NCBI GenBank assembly: GCA_017311185.1
Contig: JAESUZ010003106.1
Coordinates: forward strand, 30,922 to 94,921
Direction: 5' to 3'
Length of the DNA stretch: 64,000 bases
Source of the DNA: Proteles cristata cristata
Lineage: Eukaryota; Chordata; Mammalia; Carnivora; Hyaenidae
Shown: positions 21,663 to 32,438 of the stretch, one piece after another
Layout of the letters: every line of letters begins with the position of its first letter
How positions within the stretch are numbered: position 1 is the stretch's first letter
Translations under genes and position numbers: made by a program
Notes under the pieces: generated by a model
Databases searched by the model: none
What the model was told of the DNA's origin: nothing
What the model saw: only the letters and a program-made list of their open reading frames with translations

Positions 21663-22454
21663 TCACTGAAGCATTTTTATGACAGCTGCTTTAAGTCCTT
21701 GTCATATAATTCTGACAATTCTGTCGCCTTGGTTGTCTTTTCTCATTCAAACTGAGATCTCCCTGGTTCTTGGTATGACACTCATTTTTGATCGAAATGA
21801 CATTTGGGGCATGCTGTTATAAGATTCCAAGTGTTCTTTAAATCTTGTGATTCAGCAGACAACCAGTAACTGAGAACACTGCCTCACTACTGCCAGATGG
21901 GGGTGAAAGTCCACGTTGTCCGTTCAGCCTTTGTTGACATTCCTTGGGGGGGGGGGTTTCCTTGTTACCAATGGGCACTGGTAGGAGTTCAGGCTCCCTT
22001 CCAGGCCTCCCCTGGAACTATCCTGGCTGGGAAGGTTAAAGGTGCTTTATTGCCGCCTTTACCGTGGAGGGGGAGTAAGAGGGTGGCTCCATAACCACTG
22101 AGTGGGCGGTGAAAATCCTCATCCTCCACCTGTCTCCAATGAAACCACCCCGGAGAGGAGGGAGAGGGGCACCTTGCTGCTGCCTGGTGGGGGCAGAAGC
22201 CCAGGCTTCCATGTTGTTTCTACTGACACCAACTGGTGGGGGGCTTATTACTATCTAGCAGGGATGTTAAATCCCACCTTCCCACTAAGCCTTCTGATAT
22301 CACCTGGGGTGATTTGGGGCATCTCCTTATAGTCCAGCAAGGCTGGAAGTCTAGGTTTCCCATTTGGCCTTTGCTGGAAGACTGGGGCCGCATTTATTCT
22401 CCCTGTGATGTTTGGCCAGAGTAAAGGAATTATTGATTAAAAGTTTTGTGTCTT

Positions 22455-22653
22455 GGGGCGCCTAGGTGGCTCAGTGCCTTAAGCGTCCTACTCTTGATTT
22501 CTGCTCAGGTCATGATCTCACAGTTCATGAGTTCGAGCTCTCTGTCAGGCTCCACACCAACAGCACAGAGCCTGCTTGGGACTCATTCTCCCTCTTTCTA
22601 CCCCTCCCCTGCTTTCTTTCTCTCTCTCTCAATAAATAAATAAACGTTTAAAA
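22455..22653 (+). mobile_element. SINEC_Fc-type SINE
   Basis: Target duplication 'aagttttgtgtctt' / 'aagttttctgtctt'. Lies in the L1 5' UTR. Confidence 0.94.
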
Positions 22654-23094
22654 AAGTTTTCTGTCTTACTGGTCTGTCCTTTTCCTGGTCTTTTGGCTAG
22701 AAAGAGCAGGCTTTTCTTGGATTTTTTTTCCTGTTCTTATTGTTGTTGTCGTCGTCTGTGCCTGTGAATGTTTCTGGGTTGCTCATTTCTCCAGCACTCA
22801 GTTGGAGAGATGCGAGACACAAGGAAGACTCTGGTGATTTACCACCATGTTATTGCTTGGTCCTGAGGTCCTTAACTGGTCTGATGTTTTCTCTCCACCT
22901 TTCAGTCTTCTTATGCTTATTTTACATACGAAATCTAGGATAAGTACATTTACTCCATCTTCCTGGAAGCATCCCAAAGGTTGCTTTTTGATATTTAGCC
23001 ACAACCAGGAAAGTATAGCTCTATTGTTCTATATTTGGGTTTGGTGGGCTTTTTATACTGTAAGAAAATCCACATGTGAATGTGGAACAGTCTT

Positions 23095-23303
23095 TTCGTT
23101 TTTAAGTTTATTCATTTACTTTGAGAGAGAGAGCACACAAGTGAGGAAGGGGCAGAGACAGAAACAGAGAAAGAGAGAATCCCAAGCAGGCTCCGCACTG
23201 GCAATGCAGAGCCCGCTGTGGGGCTCAAACCCACAAACTTCAAGATCATGACCTGCGCTGAAGTCGGACACTTAACCAACTGAGCCACCCAAGTGCCCTG
23301 AAG
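23095..23303 (-). mobile_element. SINEC_Fc-type SINE, minus
   Basis: 'ttaagtttattcatttactt' start, 'gagccacccaagtgcc' end. Flanks 'ggaacagtctt' / 'ggaacaatctt'. Confidence 0.9.
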
Positions 23304-23445
23304 AGGGAACAATCTTAGGTAAGCCCCTGCCAAAGTTTTTCTGTCTCCCTGCTGTCAAGATTATGTAAGACAACACAGATCCACTGTTTCCATGTAGGGG
23401 AAGGTGAAGAACTCAAGTCTGGGCATGCCTTTGCATGTTTTTATT

Positions 23446-23524
23446 CTTTTTATTTTTATCTTTTTCAAATAAACTATCTGTCTGTCTATATTTTATCTTG
23501 AGAGAAAGATAGAGGCACATGAGC

Positions 23525-23560
<36 letters not shown>

Positions 23561-23685
23561 CTTAAGCATGCTTCACGCTCAGCTCAGAGCCCAATGCAAG
23601 GCTAGATCTCACCACCGTGAGATCATGACCTGAGCTGAAACCAGGAGTCCAGTGCTTAACCCACTGAGCCACCCAGGCGCCCCTC
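23446..23685 (-). mobile_element. SINEC_Fc-type SINE, minus
   Basis: Long T/A-rich start, (GA)n at 23527-23557, end 'gccacccaggcgcccc'. Target duplication around 'tttgcatgtttttatt' / 'tttgaatgtttttatt'. Confidence 0.92.
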
Positions 23686-24674
23686 TTTGAATGTTTTTAT
23701 TGACATGCCATTGATACACAAAAATCTGCACCTATTAAAATGTATAATTTGAAAACTAGTTTTGTATATAATGTATAGTTTTATATTAATTATATATTAT
23801 AGATCCATGAAATCATCACCACAATCAATATAGTGAAAATATCCAACACTCTCAGATTTTCCTGGTGCCCTTTGTAATTCCACCAGCCTCTCCCCAGACC
23901 ATCCTAGCCCCAGGCAACTGCTGATCTGCTTTCAGTCATTATAGGTTATTTTGCATTTTTTAGAATTTTATATAAATGCAATCATACAGTATATACTCAT
24001 GATCTGGCTTCTTTTACACAGCACAATTCATTTGCAATTCATCCATGCTGTTGCATGTATCAGTAATTCATCCCCTTTGAGTAGAAATTCCATGTATGTA
24101 TACGCCACAGTTTGTTTATCTGTTCACACATTGATGGATATCTGGGTTGTTTTCAATTTTTGGCTATTACAAATAAAGTTTTGAACATTCACGTATAAGT
24201 GTTTGTATGGATATCTGCTTTCTTTTCTCTTGGGTAAATACATAGGAGTAGAGTAGCTGGATCATAAGGTAGGTGAATATTTAACTTTTAAGAAATTACC
24301 AAATATTCTACAAACTGCTTGTACCATTTTACATTTCCATCAGCAATGCAGAAGAGTTCCATACCTCTGCATCCTCACCAATACTTGGTATACTCAGTCT
24401 TTTTTAATTTTTCCAATTTGAGTAGGTATATAGTGGTATCTCATGGTTTTAATATGTATTTTCCTAATGATAGTAATGATACTGAGCATCTTTTCAAGTG
24501 CTTTTTTTCCACCCACATATCTTTTTCAGTGAAGTGTCTGTTCAAATCATTTTCCCAAATTTTATTGGGTTGTTTTCTTATTATTCAGTTTTGAGAGTTC
24601 TTTATATGTCTCAGATACAAATCCCTTATGAAATATATGCTTTGTAATTAAAAATAGAACTATCAAATAATCCA

Positions 24675-24849
24675 GGGGCGCCTGGGTGGCTCAGTCGGTT
24701 AAGTGTCCGACTTCGGCTCAGGTTATGATCTCATGGTTCGTGGGTTTGAGCCCTGCGTCAGGCTCTGTGCTGACAGCCAGCTCAGTGCCTGGTGCCTGTT
24801 TCAGATTCTGTAACTCCATCTCTCTCTGCCCCTCCCCCACTCACACTCC

Positions 24850-24890
<41 letters not shown>

Positions 24891-24915
24891 AAATAAATAA
24901 AACATTTTAAAAAAT
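24675..24915 (+). mobile_element. SINEC_Fc-type SINE
   Basis: Perfect 15-bp target duplication 'ctatcaaataatcca' (24660-24674 and 24916-24930). (TC)n at 24850-24890. Confidence 0.96.
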
Positions 24916-24980
24916 CTATCAAATAATCCAATAATTCTACTTCTGGGTATAGACTCAAAAAAATTAAAAGAAAGAACTTA

Positions 24981-25180
24981 GGGGCACCTGCGTGGCTCAG
25001 TCAGTTAAGTGTCTGACTTCAGCTCAGGTCGTGATCTCAGTTTGTGGGTTCAAGCCCCACATCTGGCTCTATGTTGACAGCTCAGAGCCTGGAGCTTGCT
25101 TCAGATTCTGTGTCTCCCTCTGTCTCTGCCCCTCCCCTACTCACACACTGTCTCTCAAAAATGAATAAATATTTTAAAAA
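24981..25180 (+). mobile_element. SINEC_Fc-type SINE
   Basis: 'ggggcacctgcgtggctcag' head, full body, 'aaaaatgaataaatatttta' tail. Confidence 0.93.
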
Positions 25181-25198
25181 ACTGAAAGAAGGAAATTA

Positions 25199-25373
25199 GG
25201 GGCACCTGGGTGGCTCAGTCGGTTAAGCGTCCAACTCTTGATTTCGGTTCACGTCATGATCCAGGGACATGGGATTGAGCCCCACACTCAGCATGGAGAG
25301 TGCTTGAGATTCTTTCTCTCCTTCTTTCCCTCTCCCCTGCTCATGTGCTGTCTCTCAATCTAAAATAAAAAAA
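25199..25373 (+). mobile_element. CAN SINE, short-middle subtype
   Basis: 'ggggcacctgggtggctcag' head. The middle reads 'ctcagcatggagagtgcttg', the subtype also seen at 3781 and 48463. Confidence 0.88.
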
Positions 25374-25745
25374 AGGAAGGAAGAAGCAAGGAACTCAAAG
25401 AAATATTTGTACACCTATGTACATAGTATTATTCATAATCACCAAAAGATAGAAACAAACCCAAGTCTCCTTCAATGGATACATTATAAATAAAATGTGG
25501 TCTATCCATACAATGGAATATTATTCAGCCTTAAAAAGGAAGGAAATTCTAACATGTGCTACAACATGGATGAATCTTGAGGATATTATGCCTAGTGAAA
25601 TAAGCTAGTCACAAAAAGACAAATACTGTATGATTCTACTTACATGAAGTACTTAGCATGGTTAAATTCACAGAGACAGAAAGTAGAATGGTGATTGCCA
25701 GGGGCTTAGGAGAGGGGAGAATGAACTGTTTAATGGATACCATCT

Positions 25746-25920
25746 CTTTTTTTTTTCAATGTTTTTTTTTCTTTTGAGAGATAGAGAGGGCGGGGGAGGG
25801 GCAGAGAGAGAAAGGATCTGAAGCAGTGCGGCAGAGCCCAATGGGGCTCAAACTCACAAACTGTGAGATTGTGACCTGAGCTGAAGTCAGACACAACTGA
25901 CCGAGACACCTAGGTCCCCT
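25746..25920 (-). mobile_element. SINEC_Fc-type SINE, minus, diverged
   Basis: T-rich start, 'gggcgggggaggggcagaga', end 'gacacctaggtcccc'. Confidence 0.85.
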
Positions 25921-25957
25921 TTTTAAAAATTTTTAATGTTTATTTATTTATTTTAAG

Positions 25958-25989
<32 letters not shown>

Positions 25990-26162
25990 CATGTGCAAGC
26001 AGGGGAGGAACAGAGAGAGAGGGAGAGATAGAGAATCCCAAGCAGGCTCTGGGCTATCAATGCAGAGCCCAATACGGGGCTCAAACTCACAAACTGTGAG
26101 ATCATGGCCTGAGCCGAAATCACAAGTCAGACACTTAACCAACTGAACTACCCAGGTGCCCC
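25921..26162 (-). mobile_element. SINEC_Fc-type SINE, minus
   Basis: Begins directly where the previous SINE ends: 'ttttaaaaatttttaatgtt', (GA)n, end 'ctacccaggtgcccc'. Tandem same-strand pair. Confidence 0.92.
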
Positions 26163-26257
26163 TAATGTGTACAGTTTCAGATTTGCAAGATGAACAATTC
26201 CAGAGGTTGGTTTTACAACTAAATGAATGTACTTACTGCTATTTAAGCTGTACATTT

Positions 26258-26379
26258 GGGGTGCTTGGCTAGCTCAGTTCATGGAGTGTGGAGCTCTTGA
26301 TCTTGAGGCTATGGGTTTGAGCCACAAATTGGGTGTAACGATTACTTAAAAAATAAAATCTAAAAAAATAAAAATAAAT
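26258..26379 (+). mobile_element. Short CAN SINE (SINEC_b-like)
   Basis: 'ggggtgcttggctagctcag', 'gagctcttgatcttgaggct', 'gattacttaaaaaataaaat'. Confidence 0.85.
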
Positions 26380-26499
26380 TGTACACTTATAAATGGTTAA
26401 GATGTAAAGAAATTTTTAAATTAAAACTAAAAAAATTATTAGGATGGTACATTTTATGTTATATGAACTTTGCCACAATTTAAAAAGGTTAAATGTGTA

Positions 26500-26609
26500 T
26501 ATATCTTATTTTATTTTTAAAGTAATCTTTATACCCAACATGGAGCTTGAATTCACAACCCTCAGATTAAGAGTTGCATGCTCCACCAACCCATCCAGAC
26601 AGGTGCTCC
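26500..26609 (-). mobile_element. Short CAN SINE (SINEC_b-like), minus
   Basis: Perfect target duplication 'taaatgtgta' (26490-26499 and 26610-26619). Reverse of 'agcatgcaactcttaatctg' with A-rich end at left. Confidence 0.9.
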
Positions 26610-27244
26610 TAAATGTGTAAGTTTTATAAATAATTTTTTGAGTCTATGGCTTATTTTTTCATTCTCTTATGTCTTTAAAAGGTCAAAAGTTTTTAATTTT
26701 GATGGAGTCCAATTTATCACTTGAGGAAGGATTATACTTTTGGTATTATATCTAAGACATCTTTGCCTAACCCCAGGTCATTTTCCTGTGTCTTCACATG
26801 CCTGGTAATGTTTGATTGGATGCCAGATGTAGATTTTACCTTGTTGGTTGGTGAATGTTTTTGTGTTCCTATAAATATCGTCATGATTTGTTCTGGAATG
26901 CAGTTCAGCTACTTAGAAATAGTTTTATCCTTTTGGGTCTTGCTCTTATGATTTGTTAGGTGGGCCTAGAGTAATGATCAGTTTGGTGCTAATTATTTTC
27001 CCCATTACTGATACAATTGAGTACTTGAGTTTCTTATAAGCAGCATACAATTGCCTTTTAATTTAGGTGTTTAAGCAATTTACGTGTAATGTAATTTTTA
27101 TATAGCTAGGTTTGAGTCCATCATCTTGCTATTTGTTTCTGACTCATCTGTTTTTTTATTCCCTTTCCCCCATTTTTCTCCTTTTTTTGTTGTTGTTCAT
27201 AATTGAACATTTCGTATAATTCTTTTTTTATCACCTTTGTTGGT

Positions 27245-27737
27245 TAATAGCAAAAGAGAAACTCAAACATTCAAAGCACCAGAAGAATGGATTGTGTTGT
27301 TGCTGCCTTAAAGGTAGAGGAAGCCACGTGTCAAGGAACATGAGTGGCCTCTAGGAATAGAGAGGTGCCCAGAGTGGGCAGCTAGCAAGGAAATGTAGAC
27401 CTCAGTTCAACAACCACAAAGAACTGAAGTCTGTCAGCAACAAGAATTAACTTGGAAGTGGATTCTTCCCCAGAACTGCCAAACAACTTGATTTCAGTTT
27501 GTGACTTGAGATGAGAACCTAGCCATGCTGTGCCTTACTTCTGACTTAAAGGACTATGAGCCAAGGGTGCCTGGGTGTCTCAGTCAGTTGGGCGTCCGAC
27601 TTTGGCTCAGGTCATGATCTCACAGTTCGTGGATTCGAGCCCTGTGTCGGGCTCTGTGCTGACCGCTAGCTCAGAGCCTGGAGCCTGTTTCGGATTCTGT
27701 GTCTCCCTCTCTTTCTGACCCTCCCCTGCTTGTGCTG

Positions 27738-27769
<32 letters not shown>

Positions 27770-27890
27770 AGAAATAAATACGAACATTTAAAAAAATTTT
27801 TTTTAAAAAGGACTATGAGTCCTTTAAATGGGTGTTTAAGCTGCCAAATCTGGTAACTTATTATGTAGCAATAGAAAATAATTATAGATT
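27245..27890 (+). mobile_element. MLT1-like MaLR LTR, SINE inserted
   Basis: 'tgttgctgccttaaaggtag', 'gaaccatgctgtgcc'-like 'tagccatgctgtgccttact' (27520-27539), and after the SINE 'tttaagctgccaaatctggt' and 'gtagcaatagaaaataatta', which is the MLT1 3' end. Diverged and non-coding. Confidence 0.7.
27561..27806 (+). mobile_element. SINEC_Fc-type SINE
   Basis: Perfect 13-bp target duplication 'aaaggactatgag' (27548-27560 and 27807-27819) inside the LTR. 'ctgaccgctagctcagagcc' middle. Confidence 0.95.
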
Positions 27891-27955
27891 GTTTTTAAAT
27901 GTTTATGATTGTCGTGGGGTTTATTGTACACCTATTTAATTACCAGTTTACTTTT

Positions 27956-28179
27956 TTTTAAAAATTTTTTTAATGTTTTTTTATTTATTTCGAGGAGAGA
28001 GAGAGACAGCGTGAGCAGGGGAGGGTCAGAGAGAGAGGGAGTCACAGACTGAAACAGGCTCCAGGCTCTGAGCTGGCAGTCAGCACAGAGCCCGACGCGG
28101 GGCTCGAACCCAGGAACTGCGAGATCATGACCTAAGTGAAAGTCCGACGCTTAACCGACTAAGCCACCCAGGCGCCCCC
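27956..28179 (-). mobile_element. SINEC_Fc-type SINE, minus
   Basis: Perfect 16-bp target duplication 'ttaccagtttactttt' (27940-27955 and 28180-28195). The body shows the 'gtcagcacagagcccgacgc' variant. Confidence 0.96.
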
Positions 28180-28859
28180 TTACCAGTTTACTTTTAAGTG
28201 ATATTATACCACTTACAATAGTATACTCCCATTTTTCGCCTCTTGGTCTTTATGTTATTGCTTCCATATACTTAACTTTTATATATGAGGTTTATAACCT
28301 CATAATACATTGTGATTATTTTTGCATAATCAATCAATTATCTTTTAAAGAGATTTACATAATTAAAAAGTCGTATATATTTACCCATGTAGTTAACTTT
28401 TTCTGGTGCTCTTCATTTCTTTGTGTAGATCCAGATTTCCATCTGGTGTCACTTTCCTTCTGCTTGAAGGATCTCCTTTAACATTTCTTGTGCTGCACAT
28501 GTGCTGGTGATGAAGTGTTTCAACTTTCGTGTTTGAAAATGACTTCATATTCCTTTACTTTGAGAAAGATATTTTCCCAGGTATGGAATTCTAGTTTTTT
28601 GTTTGTTACTTGTGTTTTGTTGAGTTTCTAGGGCCTGTGGATTTATGATTTTCATGAAGTTTACAATGTTTTGTCCATATTTCTTCAATTTGTTTTTGTT
28701 CTTCCCTGTCAGGAACTCTAATTACCATGTACTAGACCACTTTAAGTGATCAAAGATGTCACTAATGCACTTTTAATTTTGAAAAATTTCTTGTTCTCTG
28801 TGTGTTTAATTTTGGATAATTTCTATTACTATGTCTTCAAATGAATTATTTTCCTCCTC

Positions 28860-29182
28860 CAAAATCATAAAGGACATCTACCAAAAACTCCTACAGCTCA
28901 CATTATACTCCATGGTAGAATAATCAACGTTTTCTCCTTAAACGCAGGAACAAGGTAAGTATGCCATTCTCACCACTGCTATTCAACATCATACCGAAAG
29001 CCTGACCCAGTAGCGCAAGCCAAGAAAGATAAAATGCATACAGATCAGAAAGGAAACAGTAAAACTGCCTCTATTTGCAGATGACACAAGTATTTATTTA
29101 GAAAACCCTAAGGAATATACACAACTACAACCTAATTTTTCAGTCACAGAATACAAAGTTAACTTTTAAAAACTCAATTATA
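28860..29182 (+). pseudogene. L1 ORF2 RT fragment with FADD motif
   Basis: One frame reads 'LPLFADDTS' at 29065-29091. This is the catalytic aspartate pair of L1 reverse transcriptase (F/YADD), here with both aspartates kept. Upstream text 'acaaggtaagtatgccattc' and 'ctgctattcaacatcatacc' fits RT palm. Stops and frameshifts occur within 150 bp on both sides, so it cannot make enzyme. Truncation at 28860 is against a minus-strand L1. Confidence 0.75.
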
Positions 29183-29425
29183 GGGGCACCTGGGTGGCTC
29201 AGTCGGCTAAGCGGCCTACTTAGGCTCAGGTCCCGATCTTGCAGTTCATGGGTTCGAGCCCCGCGTCGGACTCTGTGCTGACAGCAGGCTCAGAGCCTGG
29301 AACTTGTTTCAGATTTTGTATCTCCCTCTCTCTCTGACCCTCCCCTGCTCATGCTGTCTCTCTCTCTCTCTCTCTCAGAAATAAATAAAACATTAAAAAA
29401 GAAGAAGAAGAAAATTGCCTATTAA
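29183..29425 (+). mobile_element. SINEC_Fc-type SINE
   Basis: Target duplication 'aaaactcaattata' / 'aaaaattcaattata'. Tail extended by (GAA)n and an extra 'aaaattgcctattaaaaaaa'. Confidence 0.93.
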
Positions 29426-29449
29426 AAAAATTCAATTATATATATTTTT

Positions 29450-29663
29450 TATTACAAATTTTAATGTTTATTTGTTTTTGAGACAGAGAGAGACAGAGTA
29501 CGAGTGGGGGAGGGGCAGAGAGAGAGGAAGACAGAATCTGAAGCAGGCTCGAGGCTCTAAGTTGCCAGCATAGAACCTGACACAGAGCTCTCACTCATGA
29601 ACTGTGAGATCATGACCTGAGCTGAAGTTGAATGCTTAACCTACTGAGCCACCCAGGCACCCC
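29450..29663 (-). mobile_element. SINEC_Fc-type SINE, minus
   Basis: Flanked by 'tcaattatat' copies at 29432 and 29665. It used the same short target as the plus-strand SINE just upstream. Confidence 0.92.
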
Positions 29664-29801
29664 ATCAATTATATTTTTATATGTTACTAGCAAACACTTA
29701 CAAAATAAAATTTTAAATGAATTTAAATAATAACATGTAAAACATAAAATACTTAAAAATAAATTTAACATGGGTAAGACCTCGACACTAGAAAACATTT
29801 T

Positions 29802-29933
29802 TCCTTTCCTTTTCTTTTTAATGTTTTTTTTTTTTTTGAAGTAAGTTCTATACACCCAATGTGGGGCTTGAACTCATGACTCCAAGACAAAGAGTTGTAT
29901 GCACTGCTGACGACTGAGCCAGCCAGATGCCCC
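29802..29933 (-). mobile_element. Short CAN SINE (SINEC_b-like), minus
   Basis: T-rich start, 'caatgtggggcttgaactca', 'gagccagccagatgcccc' end. Flanks 'gaaaacattttt' / 'aaaaacgttttt'. Confidence 0.88.
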
Positions 29934-30066
29934 AAAAACGTTTTTGAGAGAAATTGCAGAAAAACTAAATAGATAGGAAGATAGACTATATCCATGAATT
30001 GGAAGCTGGATATTGTTAATCTGTCAATTGTACCTACACTGATCTATAGATTCAATGCAATCTTTT

Positions 30067-30295
30067 TTAAAAAATTTTTTAACATTTATTTATTATTTTT
30101 GAAAGAGAGAGAGAGACAGAGTGCAAGTGGTGGAGGGGCAGAGGGGCAGAGAGAAAGGGAGACAGAATCTGAAGCAGGCTCCAGGCTCTGAGTTGTCAGC
30201 ACAGAGCCTGACGTGGAGCTCGAACTCATGAACTGTGAGATCATGACCTGAGCCGAAGTCCAACGCTCAACTGACTGAACGACCCTCATGCCCCA
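30067..30295 (-). mobile_element. SINEC_Fc-type SINE, minus
   Basis: Target 'aatgcaatctttt' repeated after it. The head end is eroded ('gaacgaccctcatgcccc'). 'gaggggcagaggggcagaga' shows a 9-bp local duplication. Confidence 0.92.
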
Positions 30296-31117
30296 CTGCC
30301 AATGCAATCTTTATCTATATATCAGCAGTTATTTTTGTAGACATTGAAAACCTAGTTCTAAAGTTATGGAAATAAAGGACCTAAACTTCCGAAAGAATTT
30401 GAAAAAGAAGAACAGAATTTGAGAACTTGCACTACCTGGCTTCGAGGCTAATTGTAAAGCTACGCTAATCAAGAGAGTATGACATGTAAATTGACAGGAT
30501 AGAGAGCTAGAAACAGACCCACACTTATATGGGCATTTGATTTTTTTACAAAAGCATCAAAGCAATCCAATAAAAGAAAGTTTATGCAATAAATGATGCC
30601 TAGTAACTTATCTCTCCGTATGTAAAAACACAAATGTTAACCTCCACCTCACACCGTACACAAAAATTAATCTGAGATGGATCATACACCTAAATATAAG
30701 TGGTAAATGATATATTTTTAAAGGAAACTTTAGAAGAATATCTTCATGATTTGAGATAGGTAAAGTTGGCTTAGCATGTCACAGAAAGCAGTATCATGAA
30801 AGAAAACATTGATAAATTAGATTTCATCAAAAGCAAAAACTCTGCTCATCAAGACACCACTAAAAATATTGGAAGAGAAGCTACAGATTAGGAAAAAAAT
30901 ATTCAGAAAACATATATCTGACAGAGGACTGCTATGGAAGAAATACAAAGAACTCTATAATTCAGTAGTAAAAAAGACAAAGAACCCAACTTAAAACAGG
31001 CTCAACAGCTGTGAAAAGACATATCTCAAAAGAAAATAAATAGCCAATTATGACATGAAAAAGTGATCAAGATTAGCAGTCATTAGAGAAATACAAATTT
31101 AAACCACAATGAAATAC

Positions 31118-31517
31118 TGATGTGGGGTCGCCCCGTGAATGGTCCGGAAAGAATTCTTGAGACATTTTCCGTGCAAAATGGTGCTTTTTTTTAAAATAGC
31201 ATGAGCAAGGACAGAGCTGCACGGGGATTGTGAGAAATGACTGATTATGTACTTTTTAGTTAGTGGGAGTTAAGCATAACATTAATTCTCTGAGGAATTT
31301 GTGCATGTTAAAAGCAAGGTCTCCAGGACCTTGGAGGCTATTGTTGAGATAAGGTTGCTTTTAGTCTCTAATAAAACATCAACATTAAGGCAGCCATGAG
31401 TTCCTGGAGGAATGTCACATTCTGCACGTCTCAGGGATCCATCCAGGGGCTGCGCGACGTAAGGAGATCTAGCTTGAGCTACATTGTTTCAGCTGCATTT
31501 CTCTTGCGTTTTCACCA
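31118..31517 (-). mobile_element. Solo LTR, ERV1-like, minus
   Basis: Exactly 400 bp. Plus-strand ends are TG (31118) and CA (31517), with 4-bp direct repeats 'atac' at 31114-31117 and 31518-31521, the duplication size typical of gammaretrovirus-like (ERV1) integration. Minus orientation is chosen because the reverse strand ends 'tgtctcaagaattctttccg' then a GC-rich segment, like an R-U5 end. The L1 text resumes precisely after it ('cacgatacacctatcagaat'). No internal retroviral sequence, so it is a recombined solo LTR. Confidence 0.8.
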
Positions 31518-31552
31518 ATACCACGATACACCTATCAGAATGGCGAAATTTA

Positions 31553-31650
31553 GGGGCGCTTGGCCATGGGGCATGTGCATCTTGATCTCGAGGTTAGTTG
31601 TGAGTTCAAGCCCCACACTGAGTGGCTTACTTTAAAAATAAATAAATTCA
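31553..31650 (+). mobile_element. Short CAN SINE, head-deleted
   Basis: 'ggggcgcttgg' joined to 'catgtgcatcttgatctcga' with part of the A-box region lost. Ends 'ttactttaaaaataaataaa', directly fused to an L1 tail. Confidence 0.8.
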
Positions 31651-31735
31651 CTGAGTGTTATATGGAAACCAACTTGCAATAAACTATTTGTAAAAAAACA
31701 ACAATAATAATAAATAAAAATAAGCTTAAGAAAAG
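31651..31735 (+). mobile_element. L1 3' tail fused to SINE
   Basis: 'ttcactgagtgttatatgga', 'gcaataaactatttgtaaaa' is the plus version of the L1 end at 4745 and 19967, followed by an A-rich (AAT)n tail. It could be a small L1 insertion in the SINE tail or a template-switch chimera. Confidence 0.7.
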
Positions 31736-32110
31736 AATGATGAAATGTAAATGACTGACAACACCAAACATTGGTGAAGATGTAGAGCAAGTAACTGGGC
31801 CTCTCAAACCTTGCTGGTGAAAATGTTAGATTGTGTAACCACCTTAGAAAAACATGGGGTGGTTTCCTATGAAACTAAACATGTACTCCCCTATAACCCA
31901 GCAATTCCATTGTTACCCCCAAAGAAATGAAAACGTTATGTGTACACATATTTCTACATGAATCTTCATAGCAGCTTTATTTATAATAGCCAAGACGAGG
32001 AAATATCAGTAGGACAATGGATGAGCCCAGGTGTCCATCAATAGGGGAATGGATGAACGAGCTCTTGTATATTCGTGCAATGAAATACTACTCAGAAGGA
32101 ATGAGCTACT

Positions 32111-32234
32111 GGGGCGCTTGGATGGCCCAGTGGGTTAAGTGTCCAACTCTTGATTTGGGCTCAGGTCATAATCCCAGGGTCATAGGATAGAGCCCCATGT
32201 TGGACTCTGCTCAGCATGTGGAGCCTGTTTAATA

Positions 32235-32272
<38 letters not shown>

Positions 32273-32438
32273 GTTTCTCTACCCCTCTCTCCTGCTCACA
32301 TGTGCTCTCTCTCTCTCTCTCTCTAAAATTAAAAAAATAACTTATTAGAAAAAAAATTCTCACCCTCCCTCTCCCTCTGCCCTCAATGCGTGCACATGCA
32401 TGTGCTCTCTCTCTCTTTTTCAAAAGAAAATAAAAAAG
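32111..32438 (+). mobile_element. CAN SINE with long duplicated CT-rich tail
   Basis: Target duplication 'aggaatgagctact' (32097-32110) and 'aggaatgaactact' (32440-32453) bounds 328 bp. The body is the 'gctcagcatgtggagcctg' subtype. Two or three CT tracts (32235-32276, 32306-32324, 32408-32420) suggest tail duplication. Confidence 0.9.

Larger units (their letters stand above)
20280..23060 (-). mobile_element. L1 5' region (ORF1 and 5' UTR), minus
   Basis: On the minus strand the order is 5' UTR (about 23060 to 21680), ORF1 (about 21400 to 20870) and sequence beyond. The 5' UTR part is GC-rich and holds several loosely repeated units ('gggggtgaaagtccacgttg', 'gggggcagaagcccaggctt', 'gctggaagtctaggtttccc'), like promoter monomers of older L1s. 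G10 at 21947-21956. SINEs at 21411 and 22455. ORF2 is not seen, so a HAL1-like half LINE is possible. Confidence 0.7.
24646..26489 (+). mobile_element. 5'-truncated L1 nested in the minus L1
   Basis: 'taaaaatagaactatcaaat', 'tggaatattattcagcctta', 'acaacatggatgaatcttga' and the end 'tgaactttgccacaattta' are L1 3' UTR text. The insertion carries six SINEs. Target duplications are not clear, so the exact edges are approximate. Confidence 0.75.
23686..26790 (-). mobile_element. L1 3' UTR and ORF2 end, minus, split by a plus L1
   Basis: 23686-24645 is the reverse of an L1 3' UTR ('aattcatccatgctgttgca', 'ttgatggatatctgggttgt') and 26620-26790 continues with the reverse of the ORF2 end ('aaaagtttttaattttgatg', 'catctttgcctaaccccagg'). 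The plus-strand L1 at 24646-26489 and a SINE at 26500 separate the two parts. Confidence 0.75.
26791..28858 (-). mobile_element. L1 5' UTR, endonuclease and ORF1-region pieces, minus
   Basis: 26791-26990 resembles reversed old L1 5' UTR ('ttctggaatgcagttcagct'). 26990-27244 is the reverse of the ORF2 endonuclease region, and 27891-28858 the reverse of sequence upstream of it ('tttcttcaatttgtttttgt'). The order suggests two old L1s abutting, or one rearranged. Carries an MLT1-like LTR and two SINEs. Confidence 0.6.

Noticed and set aside
23951..24594. Frames of 77 and 91 codons with hydrophobic runs resembling membrane segments
   Set aside because: They are reverse-strand reading of an L1 3' UTR, and T-rich sequence gives Phe/Leu-rich peptides.
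23686..26490. L1 twin-priming inversion (minus part followed by plus part)
   Set aside because: Both parts contain the 3' UTR, so they are two L1 copies and not one inverted copy.
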